This document shows, piece after piece, positions 37,408-47,139 of a stretch of DNA of 64,000 nucleotides; positions within the stretch are counted from its first letter, which is position 1, and each line of letters opens with the position of its first letter. The DNA comes from Xylophilus sp. Leaf220 (GTDB lineage Bacteria > Pseudomonadota > Gammaproteobacteria > Burkholderiales > Burkholderiaceae_C): NCBI RefSeq assembly GCF_001421705.1, contig NZ_LMKO01000022.1:339-64338 (forward strand). The letters are read 5' to 3'. A program made the position numbers and the translations under genes. The notes below the pieces were generated by a model, which searched no databases, was not told the DNA's origin, and was given only the letters and a program-made list of their open reading frames with translations.

Positions 37408-37719
37408 ATGAGTCCCAAGGAAAACGCCGCCGTTCACCAGTTGTTCGACCTGCTCGAATCGCGCTACGCGATGCGCGTGCTCTGGGCGCTGCGCGACGGC
37501 CACCACCAGACCTTCCGGCTGCTGCAGGACAGCGTCGGCGGCATCACGCCGAACACGCTCAACACCCGCCTGAAAGAGCTGCGCCAGGCCGGACTGGTCG
37601 ACCACGGCGGCGACGGCTACGGCACCACCGATGCGGGCAAGGACCTGCTCAAGCGCCTGAGCGACCTGCACGCCTTCGCCGGCCGCTGGGTGCAGACGCT
37701 GCCGCCGAAGGCCGGCTGA
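37408..37719 (+). CDS. HxlR family winged-helix regulator
   Basis: A 103-residue single-domain HxlR/MarR-like regulator. The family pattern is visible: S-R-Y-A-M-R-V-L-W-A-L-R-D-G (about 18-31), F-R-L-L-Q-D and I-T-P-N-T-L-N-T-R-L-K-E-L-R-Q-A-G-L-V (recognition helix, about 46-64), then the wing. HxlR proteins usually sense aldehydes or electrophiles. Its gene stands alone between terminators; the target is unknown. Confidence 0.85.
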   Translation: MSPKENAAVHQLFDLLESRYAMRVLWALRDGHHQTFRLLQDSVGGITPNTLNTRLKELRQAGLVDHGGDGYGTTDAGKDLLKRLSDLHAFAGRWVQTLPPKAG

Positions 37720-37796
37720 GCCGCTGCGCCTACCCGGCCCCGCGGCGCCTGCCGACCGCACGGCCGCCGCAGACACTTCACCCTCTCGTGCTCGTG

Positions 37797-37817
37797 GCAG
37801 GCCCCTCGCGGGCCTGC
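37797..37817 (+). terminator. Hairpin after the HxlR gene
   Basis: A perfect 8-bp stem GCAGGCCC/GGGCCTGC with a 5-base loop is followed by GCCGTTTCC, so the T-run is weak. It lies between the HxlR gene and the FKBP gene. Confidence 0.5.
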
Positions 37818-37854
37818 GCCGTTTCCCCCCATAGCACCATCCAAGGAGATCACC

Positions 37855-38214
37855 ATGGCTATGACGACCACCGCATCCGGACTGCAATACGAAGACACCA
37901 CCCCCGGCAACGGCGAAGAAGCCAAGGCCGGCCAGAACGTCAGCGTGCACTACACCGGCTGGCTCTACAACGACGGCGTGCAGGGCGCCAAGTTCGACTC
38001 CAGCCGCGACCGCAACAGCCCGTTCGATTTCTCGCTCGGCGCCGGCATGGTCATCAAGGGCTGGGACGAAGGCGTGCAGGGCATGAAGATCGGCGGCCAC
38101 CGCACCCTGGTGATCCCGGCCAACCTGGGCTACGGCGCCCGCGGCGCCGGCGGCGTGATCCCGCCCAACGCCACCCTGAAGTTCGACGTCGAGCTGATCA
38201 AGATCGGCCGCTGA
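37855..38214 (+). CDS. FKBP-type peptidyl-prolyl cis-trans isomerase
   Basis: A 119-residue single FKBP domain, cytoplasmic, with no signal peptide. The active-site pattern V-H-Y-T-G-W-L, F-D-S-S, F-x-L-G-A-G-M-V-I-K-G-W-D-E-G-V and G-Y-G-A-R-G-A-G-G-V-I-P-P-N-A-T-L is complete, so proline isomerase activity is expected. AAGGAGATCACC before the ATG is a strong ribosome site. This kind of stand-alone FKBP is common in Burkholderiales. Confidence 0.95.
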   Translation: MAMTTTASGLQYEDTTPGNGEEAKAGQNVSVHYTGWLYNDGVQGAKFDSSRDRNSPFDFSLGAGMVIKGWDEGVQGMKIGGHRTLVIPANLGYGARGAGGVIPPNATLKFDVELIKIGR

Positions 38215-38272
38215 GCCGGTAGTGCGGGGCTGCTGCAGGCATCACCCGCCCACCCTTGTCTCTCGTACTCCG

Positions 38273-38315
38273 CGCCCGCCGCGGACCGGGCCTTCGGGCC
38301 GGGTCCCGGCGGGCG
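38273..38315 (+). terminator. Long GC hairpin with TTCG loop after the FKBP gene
   Basis: CGCCCGCCG..CCGGGCC, a TTCG loop and GGCCGGG..GGCGGGCG pair over most of their length with a few bulges. A short TCGTCGTTT follows, a weak T-tract. Termination is the likely role given its place 58 bases after the FKBP stop. Confidence 0.5.
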
Positions 38316-38512
38316 TCGTCGTTTGGGGGCCCGCGTCGATTCGTGCAGCAGATGAACTTCGGATGAACCCCGAATGAACCCGCCATGAAGCCCGCGGTAT
38401 GCGGCAAAACGCGCCGCACACTGGCCTCGTCCCGTGGGTTCGGGCGTCCGTGCAGGCCCTGTTCCGCACCGACTCCCGGGCACCGCGGACCCCGCAACTA
38501 CAGGAACCGACG

Positions 38513-39250
38513 ATGACCACTGCGACGACCCCCGCCACTTCCTCCAACGCGCGCCGCGGCTTCTTTCGCAGCGCCTGCTGCGGCACCCTCGCGGCCGCCA
38601 GCGCGGTCGCCCTGCCCGCTTTCGGAGCCGACGCGGTGCCCAAGAGCAGCATGACGCCCGACCAGGCCCTGGCGCGGCTGAAGGCCGGCAACGCCGACTT
38701 CCTGGCCGGCAAGCGCAAGCCCTCGCAGCTCGACAACGACCGCCGGCTGGAGATCGCCCGCTCGCAGGCGCCGTTCGCGGTGCTGGTCGGCTGCTCCGAC
38801 AGCCGGGTGCCGCCCGAGCTGCTGTTCGGCGTCGGCCTGGGCGAGCTGTTCATCGTGCGCAACGCCGGCAACACGGTCGACACCACCGCCCTCGGCAGCG
38901 TCGAATACGGCGCGATGGTGCTCGGCGCCCCGCTGGTCGTGGTGCTGGGCCACGAGCGCTGCGGCGCGGTCGAGGCGGCGGTGTCGGTGGTCGAGAAGAA
39001 CGCGGTCTACCCCGGCTCCATCGGCAAGATGATCGAAGGCATCATCCCCGCGGCCCTGATCGCCCGCAGCACCGGCAACCTCAACGGCGACGCGCTGCTG
39101 GACGCCGCGGTGCGCGAGAACGTCAAGCGCACGGTGGAGCGGCTGCGCACCACCGAGACGATGTTCCAGGAGCCGCAGAAGAGCGGCAAGCTCAAGATCG
39201 TGGGCGCCCGCTACGACCTTGACACCGGCGAGGTCGAGTTCTTCGCCTGA
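38513..39250 (+). CDS. Beta-class carbonic anhydrase, exported
   Basis: A 245-residue beta-carbonic anhydrase interconverting CO2 and bicarbonate. Zinc ligands are C94 (C-S-D-S-R), H147 and C150 (H-E-R-C), with the D96-R98 dyad also present. The N-terminus has a twin-arginine-type signal (A-R-R-G-F-F-R-S, then a hydrophobic stretch ending A-F-G-A-D), so the folded zinc enzyme should be exported to the periplasm. I chose ATG at 38513, which gives this signal directly, over the longer frame from 38399. Confidence 0.9.
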   Translation: MTTATTPATSSNARRGFFRSACCGTLAAASAVALPAFGADAVPKSSMTPDQALARLKAGNADFLAGKRKPSQLDNDRRLEIARSQAPFAVLVGCSDSRVPPELLFGVGLGELFIVRNAGNTVDTTALGSVEYGAMVLGAPLVVVLGHERCGAVEAAVSVVEKNAVYPGSIGKMIEGIIPAALIARSTGNLNGDALLDAAVRENVKRTVERLRTTETMFQEPQKSGKLKIVGARYDLDTGEVEFFA

Positions 39251-39291
39251 GGATCCGGGAGAGTCTTCCGACCCGGGGCGCGCTGTTGCAT

Positions 39292-39310
39292 GGCGGCCGG
39301 CCCGGCCGCC
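39292..39310. terminator. Perfect GC palindrome between convergent genes
   Basis: GGCGGCCGG and CCGGCCGCC are exact complements separated by one base, giving about an 8-bp stem. It sits between the carbonic anhydrase gene and the opposing 39323 gene, with no T-run. A bidirectional pause site is possible. Confidence 0.35.
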
Positions 39311-39322
39311 CGCCGCGCAGTC

Positions 39323-39790
39323 CTACCCGTTCAGCGCGCGGTCCAGCGACGCGTACTTCTCGGGGCCGACCGCCTCGCGTATCTTGGGCGCCAGCTGCAC
39401 CAGGTCCTCGTAGCCCGAGGCGGCTTCCAGCGATAGGTTGAGGCGGAATCCGCGCAGCCCGAGTCCGGAGGTGAGCTGCGTCGCGATCGGGTAGGCCTCG
39501 CTGTAGCGCTGCTGCGGCGTGCGTGCGCTGGCCGCGCTGGCCGCATCGGCCGCGGCCGGTGGGACAGGGGTGACCGCACCCGCCGGGGCTGCGGATTCGA
39601 CCAGCAGGCCGGCGGCCACCATCGCGTCGATGTCGGCCGCCGCCACGCCCATGCCGGCGGTGGCGGCCAGCACCTCGTCCCGGCTGCGCCGGCCGTCGAA
39701 CAGGATGAAGGCCGACCGCTGCCGCGGCGTCAGCGGCACCGACCGGTCTTTCATCGCCTGGTGGCCCAGGGCCGTCTTGGCAAGAATCAT
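39323..39790 (-). CDS. Conserved-looking hypothetical protein
   Basis: I do not recognise a family. The 155-residue product has an N-terminal half that looks like a winged-helix or PilZ-adjacent domain (L-T-P-R-Q-R-S-A-F-I-L-F-D-G-R-R-S-R-D-E-V-L), a Pro/Ala linker (about 68-90), and a helical C-terminal half. Codon use is typical of the neighbours and the frame is tidy, so it is probably real. A later start at the Met in position 13 is possible. It stands alone, 60 bases downstream of the symporter gene on the same strand. Confidence 0.6.
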   Translation of the reverse strand: MILAKTALGHQAMKDRSVPLTPRQRSAFILFDGRRSRDEVLAATAGMGVAAADIDAMVAAGLLVESAAPAGAVTPVPPAAADAASAASARTPQQRYSEAYPIATQLTSGLGLRGFRLNLSLEAASGYEDLVQLAPKIREAVGPEKYASLDRALNG

Positions 39791-39850
39791 GGGCGCAGCT
39801 TGCCATGCAGGGGTGCACCGATAAACGGTATTTACCCACAGGGAAAAACC

Positions 39851-41914
39851 TCATCCGCGCTGCGGTTTTCGGCTCGCCAGGCTGGCCAGCCACACCACCG
39901 CCACGCCCGCGGGCACGCCGAACACGCCTGCCGAGATCGGCTGGATGCCCCACCACGACGGCGCCGCGGCGGCCAGGCCCAGCAGGCCGCGCAACGGCGC
40001 CACATGCGCGAGCTGGTAGTACAGCGCCACGCCCAGCCCGGCCAGCATGCCCGCCACCGCGCCGTGCCGGGTGGCACCGCGCCAGAAGATGCCCAGCACC
40101 ATCGCCGGCACGAAGGCCGACGCCGCCAGCGAGAACGACGCGGTGACCAGCGTCAGGATCTCGGCGGGCCGCGCCGCCGCCACCGCCGCGGCGATCAGCG
40201 CCACGCCCAGCAGCGCGAACTTGGTCAGGATCACCCGCTGCTCGGGCGTGCGGCGCGAGGGCCGTTCCTGCGACACCATGTCGCGCACCAGCGCGTTGCT
40301 GATCGTCAGCAGCAGGCCGTCGGCGGTGGAGAGCGCCGCGGCCAGCCCGCCGGCCGCGACCAGGCCCGACACCACGTAGGGCAGCCCGCCCAGCTCGGGC
40401 GTCGCCAGCATGATCATGTCGGCCCCCATCCGGATCTCGGCGAACTGCACCCGGCCGTCGCCGTTGACGTCCTCGATCGCCAGCAGCGACGCGTCGAGCC
40501 GGGTCCACTGCGCCACCCAGCCCGGCAGCGCATCGAACCGCGTGCCGACCAGGTTCTGCATCACCTCGAACTTCACCATCACCGCCAGGGCCGGCGCGCT
40601 CACGTACAGCAGCACGATGAAGAACAGCGACCACGCCACCGAGCGCCGGGCCGCACCCACGCTGGGCGTTGTGTAGAAGCGGGTCAGCAGGTGCGGCAGG
40701 CCGGCGGTGCCGACCATCAGGCAGAACATCAGCGCGAGGAAGTTGCGGCGCGCGTCGTCGAACGCGGCCCGCTCGGCCGGCGAGCCTTCGGGGTCGCCGG
40801 CGAAGGCCCGCGCATGGGGCGGCAGGCCGCCGAGCGGGCGGGCGCGCTCGGTGTCCTCGCGCAGCGCCCGGCTCCAGCGCTCGCGGGCGGTGGCCACGTC
40901 GCGCGGCAGGGCGGCCAGTGCGCGGCTGGCGGCCATCACCTCGGCCACCTCGGCGTTGCGGCTGCGCAGCTCTTCCAGCTGCCGCTGCAGGCGCGCCCGC
41001 TCGGCCGCCAGCGCGCCCTCTACGTCGCGCAACCGCTCGGCATGCAGTTGCGCCCGCTGCCGGTAGATGTCGGCCACCTGCCGCTCGGCGGGCGATGCGC
41101 GCAGCGCATCCTCCATCTGGCCGATCTTCGCGATCTGGGTGCCGTAGACCAGCGGCGCCAGCGGGTTGCCGAGCTGCTTGTACGCGAGCCACGACACCGG
41201 GATCAGGAAGGCCAGCAGCAGCACCAGGTACTGCGCCACCTGCGTCCAGGTGATGGCCCGCATGCCGCCCAGGAAGGAGCAGAGCAGCACGCCGCCCAGG
41301 CCCAGCATGATGCCGATCTCGAACTGCACGCCGGTGAGCCGCGAGGCGATCAGCCCCACGCCGTAGATCTGCGCCACCAGGTAGGTGAAGGAGCACAGCA
41401 CCGCCGACACCGCCGCGATGCGCCGCGGCCACCGGCCGCCGTAGCGCACCTGGAAGAAGTCGGGCACGGTGTAGAGGTTCATCGCCCGCAGCGTCGGCGC
41501 GATCAGCATCGCCACCAGGCAGAAGCCGCCGGTCCAGCCCAGCAGGTAGGCCAGCCCGCCGGCCTGTCCTTCGCTGCCGGAGAAACCCTGCAGGTACAGC
41601 GCGCCCGCCAGGCTGAGGAACGATGCGGCGCTCATCCAGTCGGCCGCCGTCGCCATGCCGTTGTAGATCGGCGGAATGCGCCGGCCGGCGACGTAGTACT
41701 CGTCGGCATCGGTGGTGCGGCCCCAGACGCCGATCGCGGCGTAGACCATCACCGTGCCGAACAGGAAGATCGGCCCGATCCAGTGGCGCGACAGGCCGCT
41801 CTGCTCGGCCCAGCCCAGCGCCAGCAGGAACACGACGACGCCGACCGCATAGGCGCCGAAGACCAGGTGCAGCCGCCGGGCGTAGGCCCGGCTGTCGTCG
41901 GGTGGGAGGGCCAC
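39851..41914 (-). CDS. Sodium:solute symporter, VC_2705 type, with EF-hand loop
   Basis: A 687-residue symporter of the SSS family (cation/acetate ActP-like, VC_2705 subfamily). Core motifs include A-G-R-R-I-P-P-I-Y-N-G-M-A-T-A-A-D-W-M-S-A-A-S-F near residue 75. Two insertions stand out: a long charged coiled-coil-like segment (about 280-370), and a canonical EF-hand calcium loop D482-x-N484-x-D486-G-R488-x-Q490-x2-E493 just before a later membrane helix. The small DUF4212 subunit gene lies upstream with a 12-base gap. The substrate is probably a short-chain carboxylate. Confidence 0.9.
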   Translation of the reverse strand: MALPPDDSRAYARRLHLVFGAYAVGVVVFLLALGWAEQSGLSRHWIGPIFLFGTVMVYAAIGVWGRTTDADEYYVAGRRIPPIYNGMATAADWMSAASFLSLAGALYLQGFSGSEGQAGGLAYLLGWTGGFCLVAMLIAPTLRAMNLYTVPDFFQVRYGGRWPRRIAAVSAVLCSFTYLVAQIYGVGLIASRLTGVQFEIGIMLGLGGVLLCSFLGGMRAITWTQVAQYLVLLLAFLIPVSWLAYKQLGNPLAPLVYGTQIAKIGQMEDALRASPAERQVADIYRQRAQLHAERLRDVEGALAAERARLQRQLEELRSRNAEVAEVMAASRALAALPRDVATARERWSRALREDTERARPLGGLPPHARAFAGDPEGSPAERAAFDDARRNFLALMFCLMVGTAGLPHLLTRFYTTPSVGAARRSVAWSLFFIVLLYVSAPALAVMVKFEVMQNLVGTRFDALPGWVAQWTRLDASLLAIEDVNGDGRVQFAEIRMGADMIMLATPELGGLPYVVSGLVAAGGLAAALSTADGLLLTISNALVRDMVSQERPSRRTPEQRVILTKFALLGVALIAAAVAAARPAEILTLVTASFSLAASAFVPAMVLGIFWRGATRHGAVAGMLAGLGVALYYQLAHVAPLRGLLGLAAAAPSWWGIQPISAGVFGVPAGVAVVWLASLASRKPQRG

Positions 41915-41926
41915 GGCGCGACCGCG

Positions 41927-42307
41927 TCAGCCGTGCGGCACGGAGGACGCGGCAGCCGAAGCGGGTCCACCATCCGCCGGGTCGCCCGCGGCGGAGGCCA
42001 GTGCGGCACGCGCCGCCTCGCGCCGGTCGCTGCGCCCGGTGCCCACCGCATAGGCCACCACCACCAGCAGGAACACGCCCAAGGCGCCCTGCCCGGCCAT
42101 CCAGACGTTCAGCGGCCAGCCCTGCACCATGAATTCCAGCGACCGCGCGAAGTAGCACACCCCGAACGATGCCACGGCCCACACCAGCAGCAAGGCCGCC
42201 CGCAGCGGCCAGTCCCGCGGCACGGGTACCGCGAACGCGACCGGTGCGGCTTCGTGCCCTGCGTGCGGCAAGGATGGCGGCAGGGCGGGAAAACCAGGAA
42301 AAGCCAT
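41927..42307 (-). CDS. DUF4212 small subunit of the symporter
   Basis: A 126-residue membrane protein with two predicted helices (about 32-52 and 68-88). The family (DUF4212, sodium/substrate symporter small subunit) is defined by this pair and by its position directly before VC_2705-type symporters. The [11 protein letters not shown] segment, F-A-R-S-L-E-F and the W-M-A-G-Q-G-A-L helix fit. The C-terminal 35 residues are Ala/Ser-rich. It probably forms a complex with the 39851 product. Confidence 0.85.
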   Translation of the reverse strand: MAFPGFPALPPSLPHAGHEAAPVAFAVPVPRDWPLRAALLLVWAVASFGVCYFARSLEFMVQGWPLNVWMAGQGALGVFLLVVVAYAVGTGRSDRREAARAALASAAGDPADGGPASAAASSVPHG

Positions 42308-42408
42308 GCCGCGATCATCGCAGCAGGCGGATGTCGGCGCCTCGGTGTTTGCCAGCAAGGAGGACCACAGGCAGCGCGCGGAACGTGCAGTGCATGTCTC
42401 GGCCGGGA

Positions 42409-42449
42409 GGCCCTCACCCCAACCCTCTCCCAGAGGGAGAGGGAGCAAT
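42409..42449 (+). repeat. CCTCACCC..GGGAGAGGGAG repeat, copy 3
   Basis: A well-conserved palindrome: CCCTCTCCC, CAGA, GGGAGAGGG. It matches the copies at 471 and 566. Confidence 0.8.
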
Positions 42450-42481
42450 ACCGCAGCCCGTCGCAGGCCATGCGTTCTCAT

Positions 42482-42632
42482 CGGGGATACCGCGGAACCG
42501 GCTCTGCCGGGCCGTGGGTATCGCCCCCGGCGAGGGGGTGGCGGCCACACGAAGTGGGCAAGCCTGGGGGAGTGCTTGATCCTCCCCGGCGAGGGGGTAG
42601 GCGGCCACACGCAGTGGGCAAGCCTGGGGGCG
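42482..42632 (-). repeat. Long inverted-repeat family, copy with internal duplication
   Basis: On the minus strand it carries two tandem units of CCCCCAGGCTTGCCCACT plus CGTGTGGCCGCC and a CCCCCTCGCC-GGGG hairpin, then CGATACCCACGGCCCGGC, AGAGCCGGTTCCGCGG and TATCCCC. A single-unit version lies at 30714. With the preceding repeat it fills the gap between the DUF4212 gene and ppsA. Confidence 0.8.
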
Positions 42633-42635
42633 TGC

Positions 42636-45050
42636 TCAGCCCGCCGCCAGGCGCTTCCAGGTCTCGATCACGCTGTCGGGGTTCAGAGAGATCGAGGCGA
42701 TGCCCTCGTCGGCCAGCCACTGGGCGAAGTCCGGATGGTCGCTCGGGCCCTGGCCGCAGATGCCGACGTACTTGCCGGCGGCCTTGCAGGCGTCGATCGC
42801 CTTCGACAGCATCGCCTGCACCGCCGGGTCGCGCTCGTCGAAGTCGGCGGCCAGCAGTTCCAGGCCCGAGTCGCGGTCCAGGCCCAGGGTGAGCTGGGTC
42901 AGGTCGTTGGAGCCGATCGAGAAACCGTCGAAGTATTCGAGGAAGCGCTCGGCCAGGATCGCGTTGCTCGGCACCTCGCACATCATGATGACCTTGAGCG
43001 CGGAGCCGGCCGTGCCGTCGCCGCCCTCGCCGCGCTGCAGGCCGTGCTCGGCCAGCAGTTGCGTCACCTTGTCGGCCTGGCCCAGCGTGCGGACGAAGGG
43101 CACCATCACCTGCACGTTGGTCAGGCCCATGTCGTTGCGCACCCGGCGCATCGCCTCGCATTCCATGGCGAAGGCCTCGCGGAACTCGGTGCTCACGTAG
43201 CGCGCCGCGCCGCGGAAGCCCAGCATCGGGTTCTCTTCTTCCGGCTCGTAGCGGCTGCCGCCGATCAGCTTGCGGTATTCGTTGGACTTGAAGTCCGACA
43301 GGCGCACGATCACCGGCTTGGGCCAGAAGGCCGCGGCGATGGTCGCCACGCCCTCGGCCACCTTGTCGACGTAGAACGCCTTCGGGCTCGCATGGCCGCG
43401 GGCCACCGACTCGACCGCCTTCTTCAGGTCGGCATCGACGTTCGGGTAGTCGAGGATCGCCTTCGGGTGCACGCCGATGTTGTTGTTGATGATGAATTCC
43501 AGCCGGGCCAGGCCCACGCCGTCGTTCGGCAGCTGGCAGAAGTCGAAGGCCAGCTGCGGGTTGCCCACGTTCATCATGATCTTGGTCTTGATCGCGGGCA
43601 TCTCGCCGCGCTCGACCTCGGTCACCTCGGTCTCGATCAGGCCGTCGTAGATCAGGCCGGTATCGCCTTCGGCGCAGCTCACGGTCACCAGCGTGCCGTC
43701 CTTGAGCAGTTCGGTCGCGTCGCCGCAGCCGACCACCGCCGGGATGCCCAGCTCGCGGGCGATGATCGCCGCGTGGCAGGTGCGGCCGCCGCGGTTGGTC
43801 ACGATGGCGCTGGCGCGCTTCATCACCGGCTCCCAGTTCGGGTCGGTCATGTCGGTGACCAGCACGTCGCCGGCCTGGACCTTGTCCATCTCGCTGATGT
43901 TGTAGACCAGCCGGACCGGGCCGGTGCCGATCTTCTGGCCGATGGCGCGGCCTTCGGCCAGCACGGTGCCGGTGCCCTTCAACTTGTAGCGCTGCTCGGC
44001 CTTGCCCTGCTGCTGGCTCTTCACCGTCTCGGGGCGGGCCTGCAGGATGTAGAGCAGGCCGTCGGTGCCGTCCTTGCCCCATTCGATGTCCATCGGGCGT
44101 CCGTAGTGCTCCTCGATCACCAGCGCGTACTTCGCCAGCTGCTCGACGTCGGCGTCGGTGAGCGAGTAGCGGTTGCGCTGCTCGGTCGGCACGTCGACGG
44201 TCTTGACCAGCTTGCCGCTGGCGGCCTTTTCTTCTGTAGTGGCGAAGGTCATCTGGATCAGCTTGCTGCCCAGGTTGCGGCGGATCACCGCGCGCTTGCC
44301 GGCCTTGAGCATCGGCTTGTGCACGTAGAACTCGTCGGGGTTCACCGCGCCCTGCACCACCGTCTCGCCCAGGCCGTAGCTGCTGGTGATGAAGACGACC
44401 TGGTCGAAGCCCGACTCGGTGTCGATGGTGAACATCACGCCCGCCGCGCCCAGGTCGGAGCGCACCATGCGCTGCACGCCGGCCGACAGCGCCACCACGT
44501 CGTGGGCGAAGCCCTTGTGCACCCGGTAGCTGATCGCGCGGTCGTTGTAGAGCGAGGCGAAGACTTCCTTCATCTTGTGCAGCACGTCGTCGATGCCGAC
44601 CACATTGAGGAAGGTCTCCTGCTGGCCGGCGAAGGACGCGTCGGGCAGATCCTCGGCGGTGGCAGACGAGCGCACCGCGAACGATGCGGCCGGGTTGCCC
44701 GCCGACAGCGCGGCGAAGGACTCGCCGATGGCCGCCTGCAGGTCGGCCGGAAAGGGCTGGGCCTCGACCCAGCCGCGGATTTCGGCGCCGGCGGCGGCCA
44801 ACGCGCGCACGTCTTCGGTATCGAGCGCGGCCAGCTTGGCGCTGATCCGGTCGGCCAGGCCCTCGTGGGCCAGGAACTGGCGGAAGGCATGGGCCGTGGT
44901 GGCGAAGCCGGTGGGCACCCGCACGCCCTCGGGCAGCTGGGAGATCATCTCGCCGAGGGAGGCGTTCTTGCCGCCGACCGACTCGACGTCGGTCATCCTC
45001 AGGTTCTCGAACGGTACGACCAGGGCGGTCGCCTCAAAGCGTGCAGACAT
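42636..45050 (-). CDS. ppsA: Phosphoenolpyruvate synthase
   Basis: An 804-residue PEP synthase converting pyruvate and ATP to PEP, AMP and phosphate for gluconeogenesis. The N-terminal ATP-binding domain begins [12 protein letters not shown], the central swivelling domain has the phosphorylated H426 in [14 protein letters not shown], and the C-terminal PEP-binding barrel ends with the [12 protein letters not shown] segment. Length and order match E. coli PpsA (792). The gene for its regulator PSRP diverges from it 309 bases away. Confidence 0.97.
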   Translation of the reverse strand: MSARFEATALVVPFENLRMTDVESVGGKNASLGEMISQLPEGVRVPTGFATTAHAFRQFLAHEGLADRISAKLAALDTEDVRALAAAGAEIRGWVEAQPFPADLQAAIGESFAALSAGNPAASFAVRSSATAEDLPDASFAGQQETFLNVVGIDDVLHKMKEVFASLYNDRAISYRVHKGFAHDVVALSAGVQRMVRSDLGAAGVMFTIDTESGFDQVVFITSSYGLGETVVQGAVNPDEFYVHKPMLKAGKRAVIRRNLGSKLIQMTFATTEEKAASGKLVKTVDVPTEQRNRYSLTDADVEQLAKYALVIEEHYGRPMDIEWGKDGTDGLLYILQARPETVKSQQQGKAEQRYKLKGTGTVLAEGRAIGQKIGTGPVRLVYNISEMDKVQAGDVLVTDMTDPNWEPVMKRASAIVTNRGGRTCHAAIIARELGIPAVVGCGDATELLKDGTLVTVSCAEGDTGLIYDGLIETEVTEVERGEMPAIKTKIMMNVGNPQLAFDFCQLPNDGVGLARLEFIINNNIGVHPKAILDYPNVDADLKKAVESVARGHASPKAFYVDKVAEGVATIAAAFWPKPVIVRLSDFKSNEYRKLIGGSRYEPEEENPMLGFRGAARYVSTEFREAFAMECEAMRRVRNDMGLTNVQVMVPFVRTLGQADKVTQLLAEHGLQRGEGGDGTAGSALKVIMMCEVPSNAILAERFLEYFDGFSIGSNDLTQLTLGLDRDSGLELLAADFDERDPAVQAMLSKAIDACKAAGKYVGICGQGPSDHPDFAQWLADEGIASISLNPDSVIETWKRLAAG

Positions 45051-45359
45051 GGGAAAGCTCCAGAAGTTGAAACCGGGTCGCCGCCGCAGGTGGGCGGGCG
45101 TGCACGCATGTCCGGGCGCGGACTTTGGTCTTGTTCTGGTGGGTCGGAGAACATGCGTGAAAAATGGGCAGCCAAGCCGGGCATTCTAGGCCGCGGGGCC
45201 CCGGTCATGCTTTGTTGCAAGCCCCCCCGGGCAAACCCGGCCGGGCCCGCCGTTCGGATCGCCGGGCATGCCCGACGGGCGGCCAGCGCTTATTCTTGCG
45301 GCTGCGCCAGGCGCCGCCCGACCCTGTGCACCACCGCAGCCCCACCACCACCGCCCGCC

Positions 45360-46181
45360 ATGCACACCCGCACCGTTTTCTTCATCTCCGACGGCACCGG
45401 CATCACCGCCGAGGCCTTCGGCATCGCCATCCTGTCGCAATTCGAGTTCAAGCCGCGGCACGTGCGGCTGCCCTTCATCGACACGGTCGACAAGGCCTTC
45501 CAGGCGGTGCGGCAGGTCAACCATGTGGCCGAGGTGGAGGGGCGCAAGCCGATCGTCTTCACCACCCTGGTCAACATGGAGGTCCTGCGGGTGGTGCAGG
45601 AAGGCTGCAAGGGCATGCTGCTCGACATGTTCGGCACCTTCGTGCAGCCGCTGGAGAAGGAACTGGGCATCAAGTCGCTGCACCGGGTGGGCCGGTTCAG
45701 CGACGTCAGCAAGAGCAAGGAATACAACGACCGGATAGAGGCGATCAACTTCAGCCTGGCGCACGACGACGGCCAGAGCAACCGCGACCTGCAGGGCGCC
45801 GACGTGATCCTGGTCGGGGTGAGCCGCAGCGGCAAGACGCCCACCTCGCTCTACCTGGCGATGCAGTACGGCCTGAAGGCCGCCAACTACCCGCTGATCC
45901 CCGAGGACTTCGAGCGCCAGCAGCTGCCGCCGGCCCTGGTGCCGCACAGGAAGAAGATCTTCGGCCTGTCGATCTCGCCCGAGCGGCTGTCGGAGATCCG
46001 CAACGAGCGCCGGCCCGACTCCAGGTACGCCGCGCTCGCCAACTGCCGCCACGAGATCGCCGAGGCCGAGGCAATGATGCGGCGCAGCGGCATCCGCTGG
46101 CTCAGCACCACCACCAAGTCGATCGAGGAGATCGCCACCACCATCCTGCAGGAGCTGCGGCCCGAGCGGCTGGTGTACTGA
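45360..46181 (+). CDS. ppsR: PEP synthase regulatory kinase/pyrophosphorylase (PSRP, DUF299)
   Basis: A 273-residue DUF299 protein that inactivates and reactivates PEP synthase by ADP-dependent phosphorylation and phosphate-dependent dephosphorylation of a Thr next to the catalytic His. It starts with [12 protein letters not shown] and has the P-loop G153-V-S-R-S-G-K159-T. It is divergent from ppsA, a common pairing. ATG at 45360 directly gives the conserved N-terminus. Confidence 0.95.
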   Translation: MHTRTVFFISDGTGITAEAFGIAILSQFEFKPRHVRLPFIDTVDKAFQAVRQVNHVAEVEGRKPIVFTTLVNMEVLRVVQEGCKGMLLDMFGTFVQPLEKELGIKSLHRVGRFSDVSKSKEYNDRIEAINFSLAHDDGQSNRDLQGADVILVGVSRSGKTPTSLYLAMQYGLKAANYPLIPEDFERQQLPPALVPHRKKIFGLSISPERLSEIRNERRPDSRYAALANCRHEIAEAEAMMRRSGIRWLSTTTKSIEEIATTILQELRPERLVY

Positions 46182-46233
46182 TCCCACGACCATCCATTTC
46201 CCAGCAAGCAAGCCAGAAAGAAAGAGAGACAGC

Positions 46234-47088
46234 ATGGCTCCCACCCTCCGTCCCACCTCCCGTACCGCCCTGTCGGGCATCTCCCGCCGCGCCGCGCTGC
46301 TGGCGTCGGCCCTCGTGCTGGCCGGCTGCGGCAGCCTGCCGGGCGGCACCACGCACGCGGCTGCGCCGGCCGCGGCATCGGCGCCGGTCCACGTCATGAC
46401 CTCCGGCGGCTTCACCGCAGCCTACAACGACCTGCGCCCGGCCTACGAGAAGCAATCCGGCCGCACGGTGCAGACCGCCTACGGCGCCTCGATGGGCAAT
46501 GCCACCGACGCGATCCCCACCCGCCTCGGCCGGGGCGAGCCGGCCGACGTGGTGATCCTGGCGCGCGACGCGCTCGATGCGCTGGTGAAGGCCGGCAAGG
46601 TCGTGCCCGGCAGCCAGGTCGACCTGGTGCGCTCCTCCATCGGCATGGCGGTGAAGAAGGGCGCGCCGCGGCCCGACATCGCCACGGTCGAGGCGCTCAA
46701 GCGCACGCTGCTCGCGGCCCCGTCGATCGCCTATTCGGCCAGCGCCAGCGGCACCTACTACGAGACCGAGATGCTCAAGACGCTGGGCATCGAATCGCAG
46801 GTGATGCCCAAGAGCCGCCGCATCCTGAGCGAGCGGGTCGGCACCGTGGTGGCCCGCGGCGATGCGGCACTCGGCCTGCAGCAGGTCAGCGAACTGCTGC
46901 CGATCGAGGGCATCGACTACCTGGGCCCGCTGCCGCCCGAGGTGCAACGGGTGACCGTGTTCTCGGCCGGCATCGCCACCGCATCGACGCAGCCTGAAGC
47001 GGCACGCGACCTGATCCGCTACCTGCAGTCGCCGGCCGCGGCGCCCACGATCCGCAAGACGGGGCTCGAGCCGATCCCGGCACCCTGA
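46234..47088 (+). CDS. ModA-like substrate-binding lipoprotein
   Basis: A 284-residue lipoprotein (S-R-R-A-A-L-L start, lipobox L-A-G-C, Cys about residue 30) with a type II binding fold of the molybdate/sulfate class. V-M-T-S-G-G-F-T-A-A-Y begins the ligand domain, and the C-terminal R-Y-L-Q-S-P-A-A-A-P-T-I-R-K-T-G-L-E-P is typical of ModA relatives. No permease or ATPase genes are adjacent. The same C-terminal motif recurs as an isolated remnant at 62240. The ligand is uncertain. Confidence 0.85.
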   Translation: MAPTLRPTSRTALSGISRRAALLASALVLAGCGSLPGGTTHAAAPAAASAPVHVMTSGGFTAAYNDLRPAYEKQSGRTVQTAYGASMGNATDAIPTRLGRGEPADVVILARDALDALVKAGKVVPGSQVDLVRSSIGMAVKKGAPRPDIATVEALKRTLLAAPSIAYSASASGTYYETEMLKTLGIESQVMPKSRRILSERVGTVVARGDAALGLQQVSELLPIEGIDYLGPLPPEVQRVTVFSAGIATASTQPEAARDLIRYLQSPAAAPTIRKTGLEPIPAP

Positions 47089-47110
47089 GGCGCGAAAGGC
47101 TTCCTCCTGC

Positions 47111-47139
47111 AGGCGGGGCCGCGCGGGGGCGGCCCGCCT
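47111..47139. terminator. GC hairpin between the binding-protein gene and thyA
   Basis: AGGCGGGGCCGC pairs with GCGGCCCGCCT (one bulge). It is followed on the plus strand by AAAATC rather than T's, so it may only slow polymerase. Confidence 0.3.
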
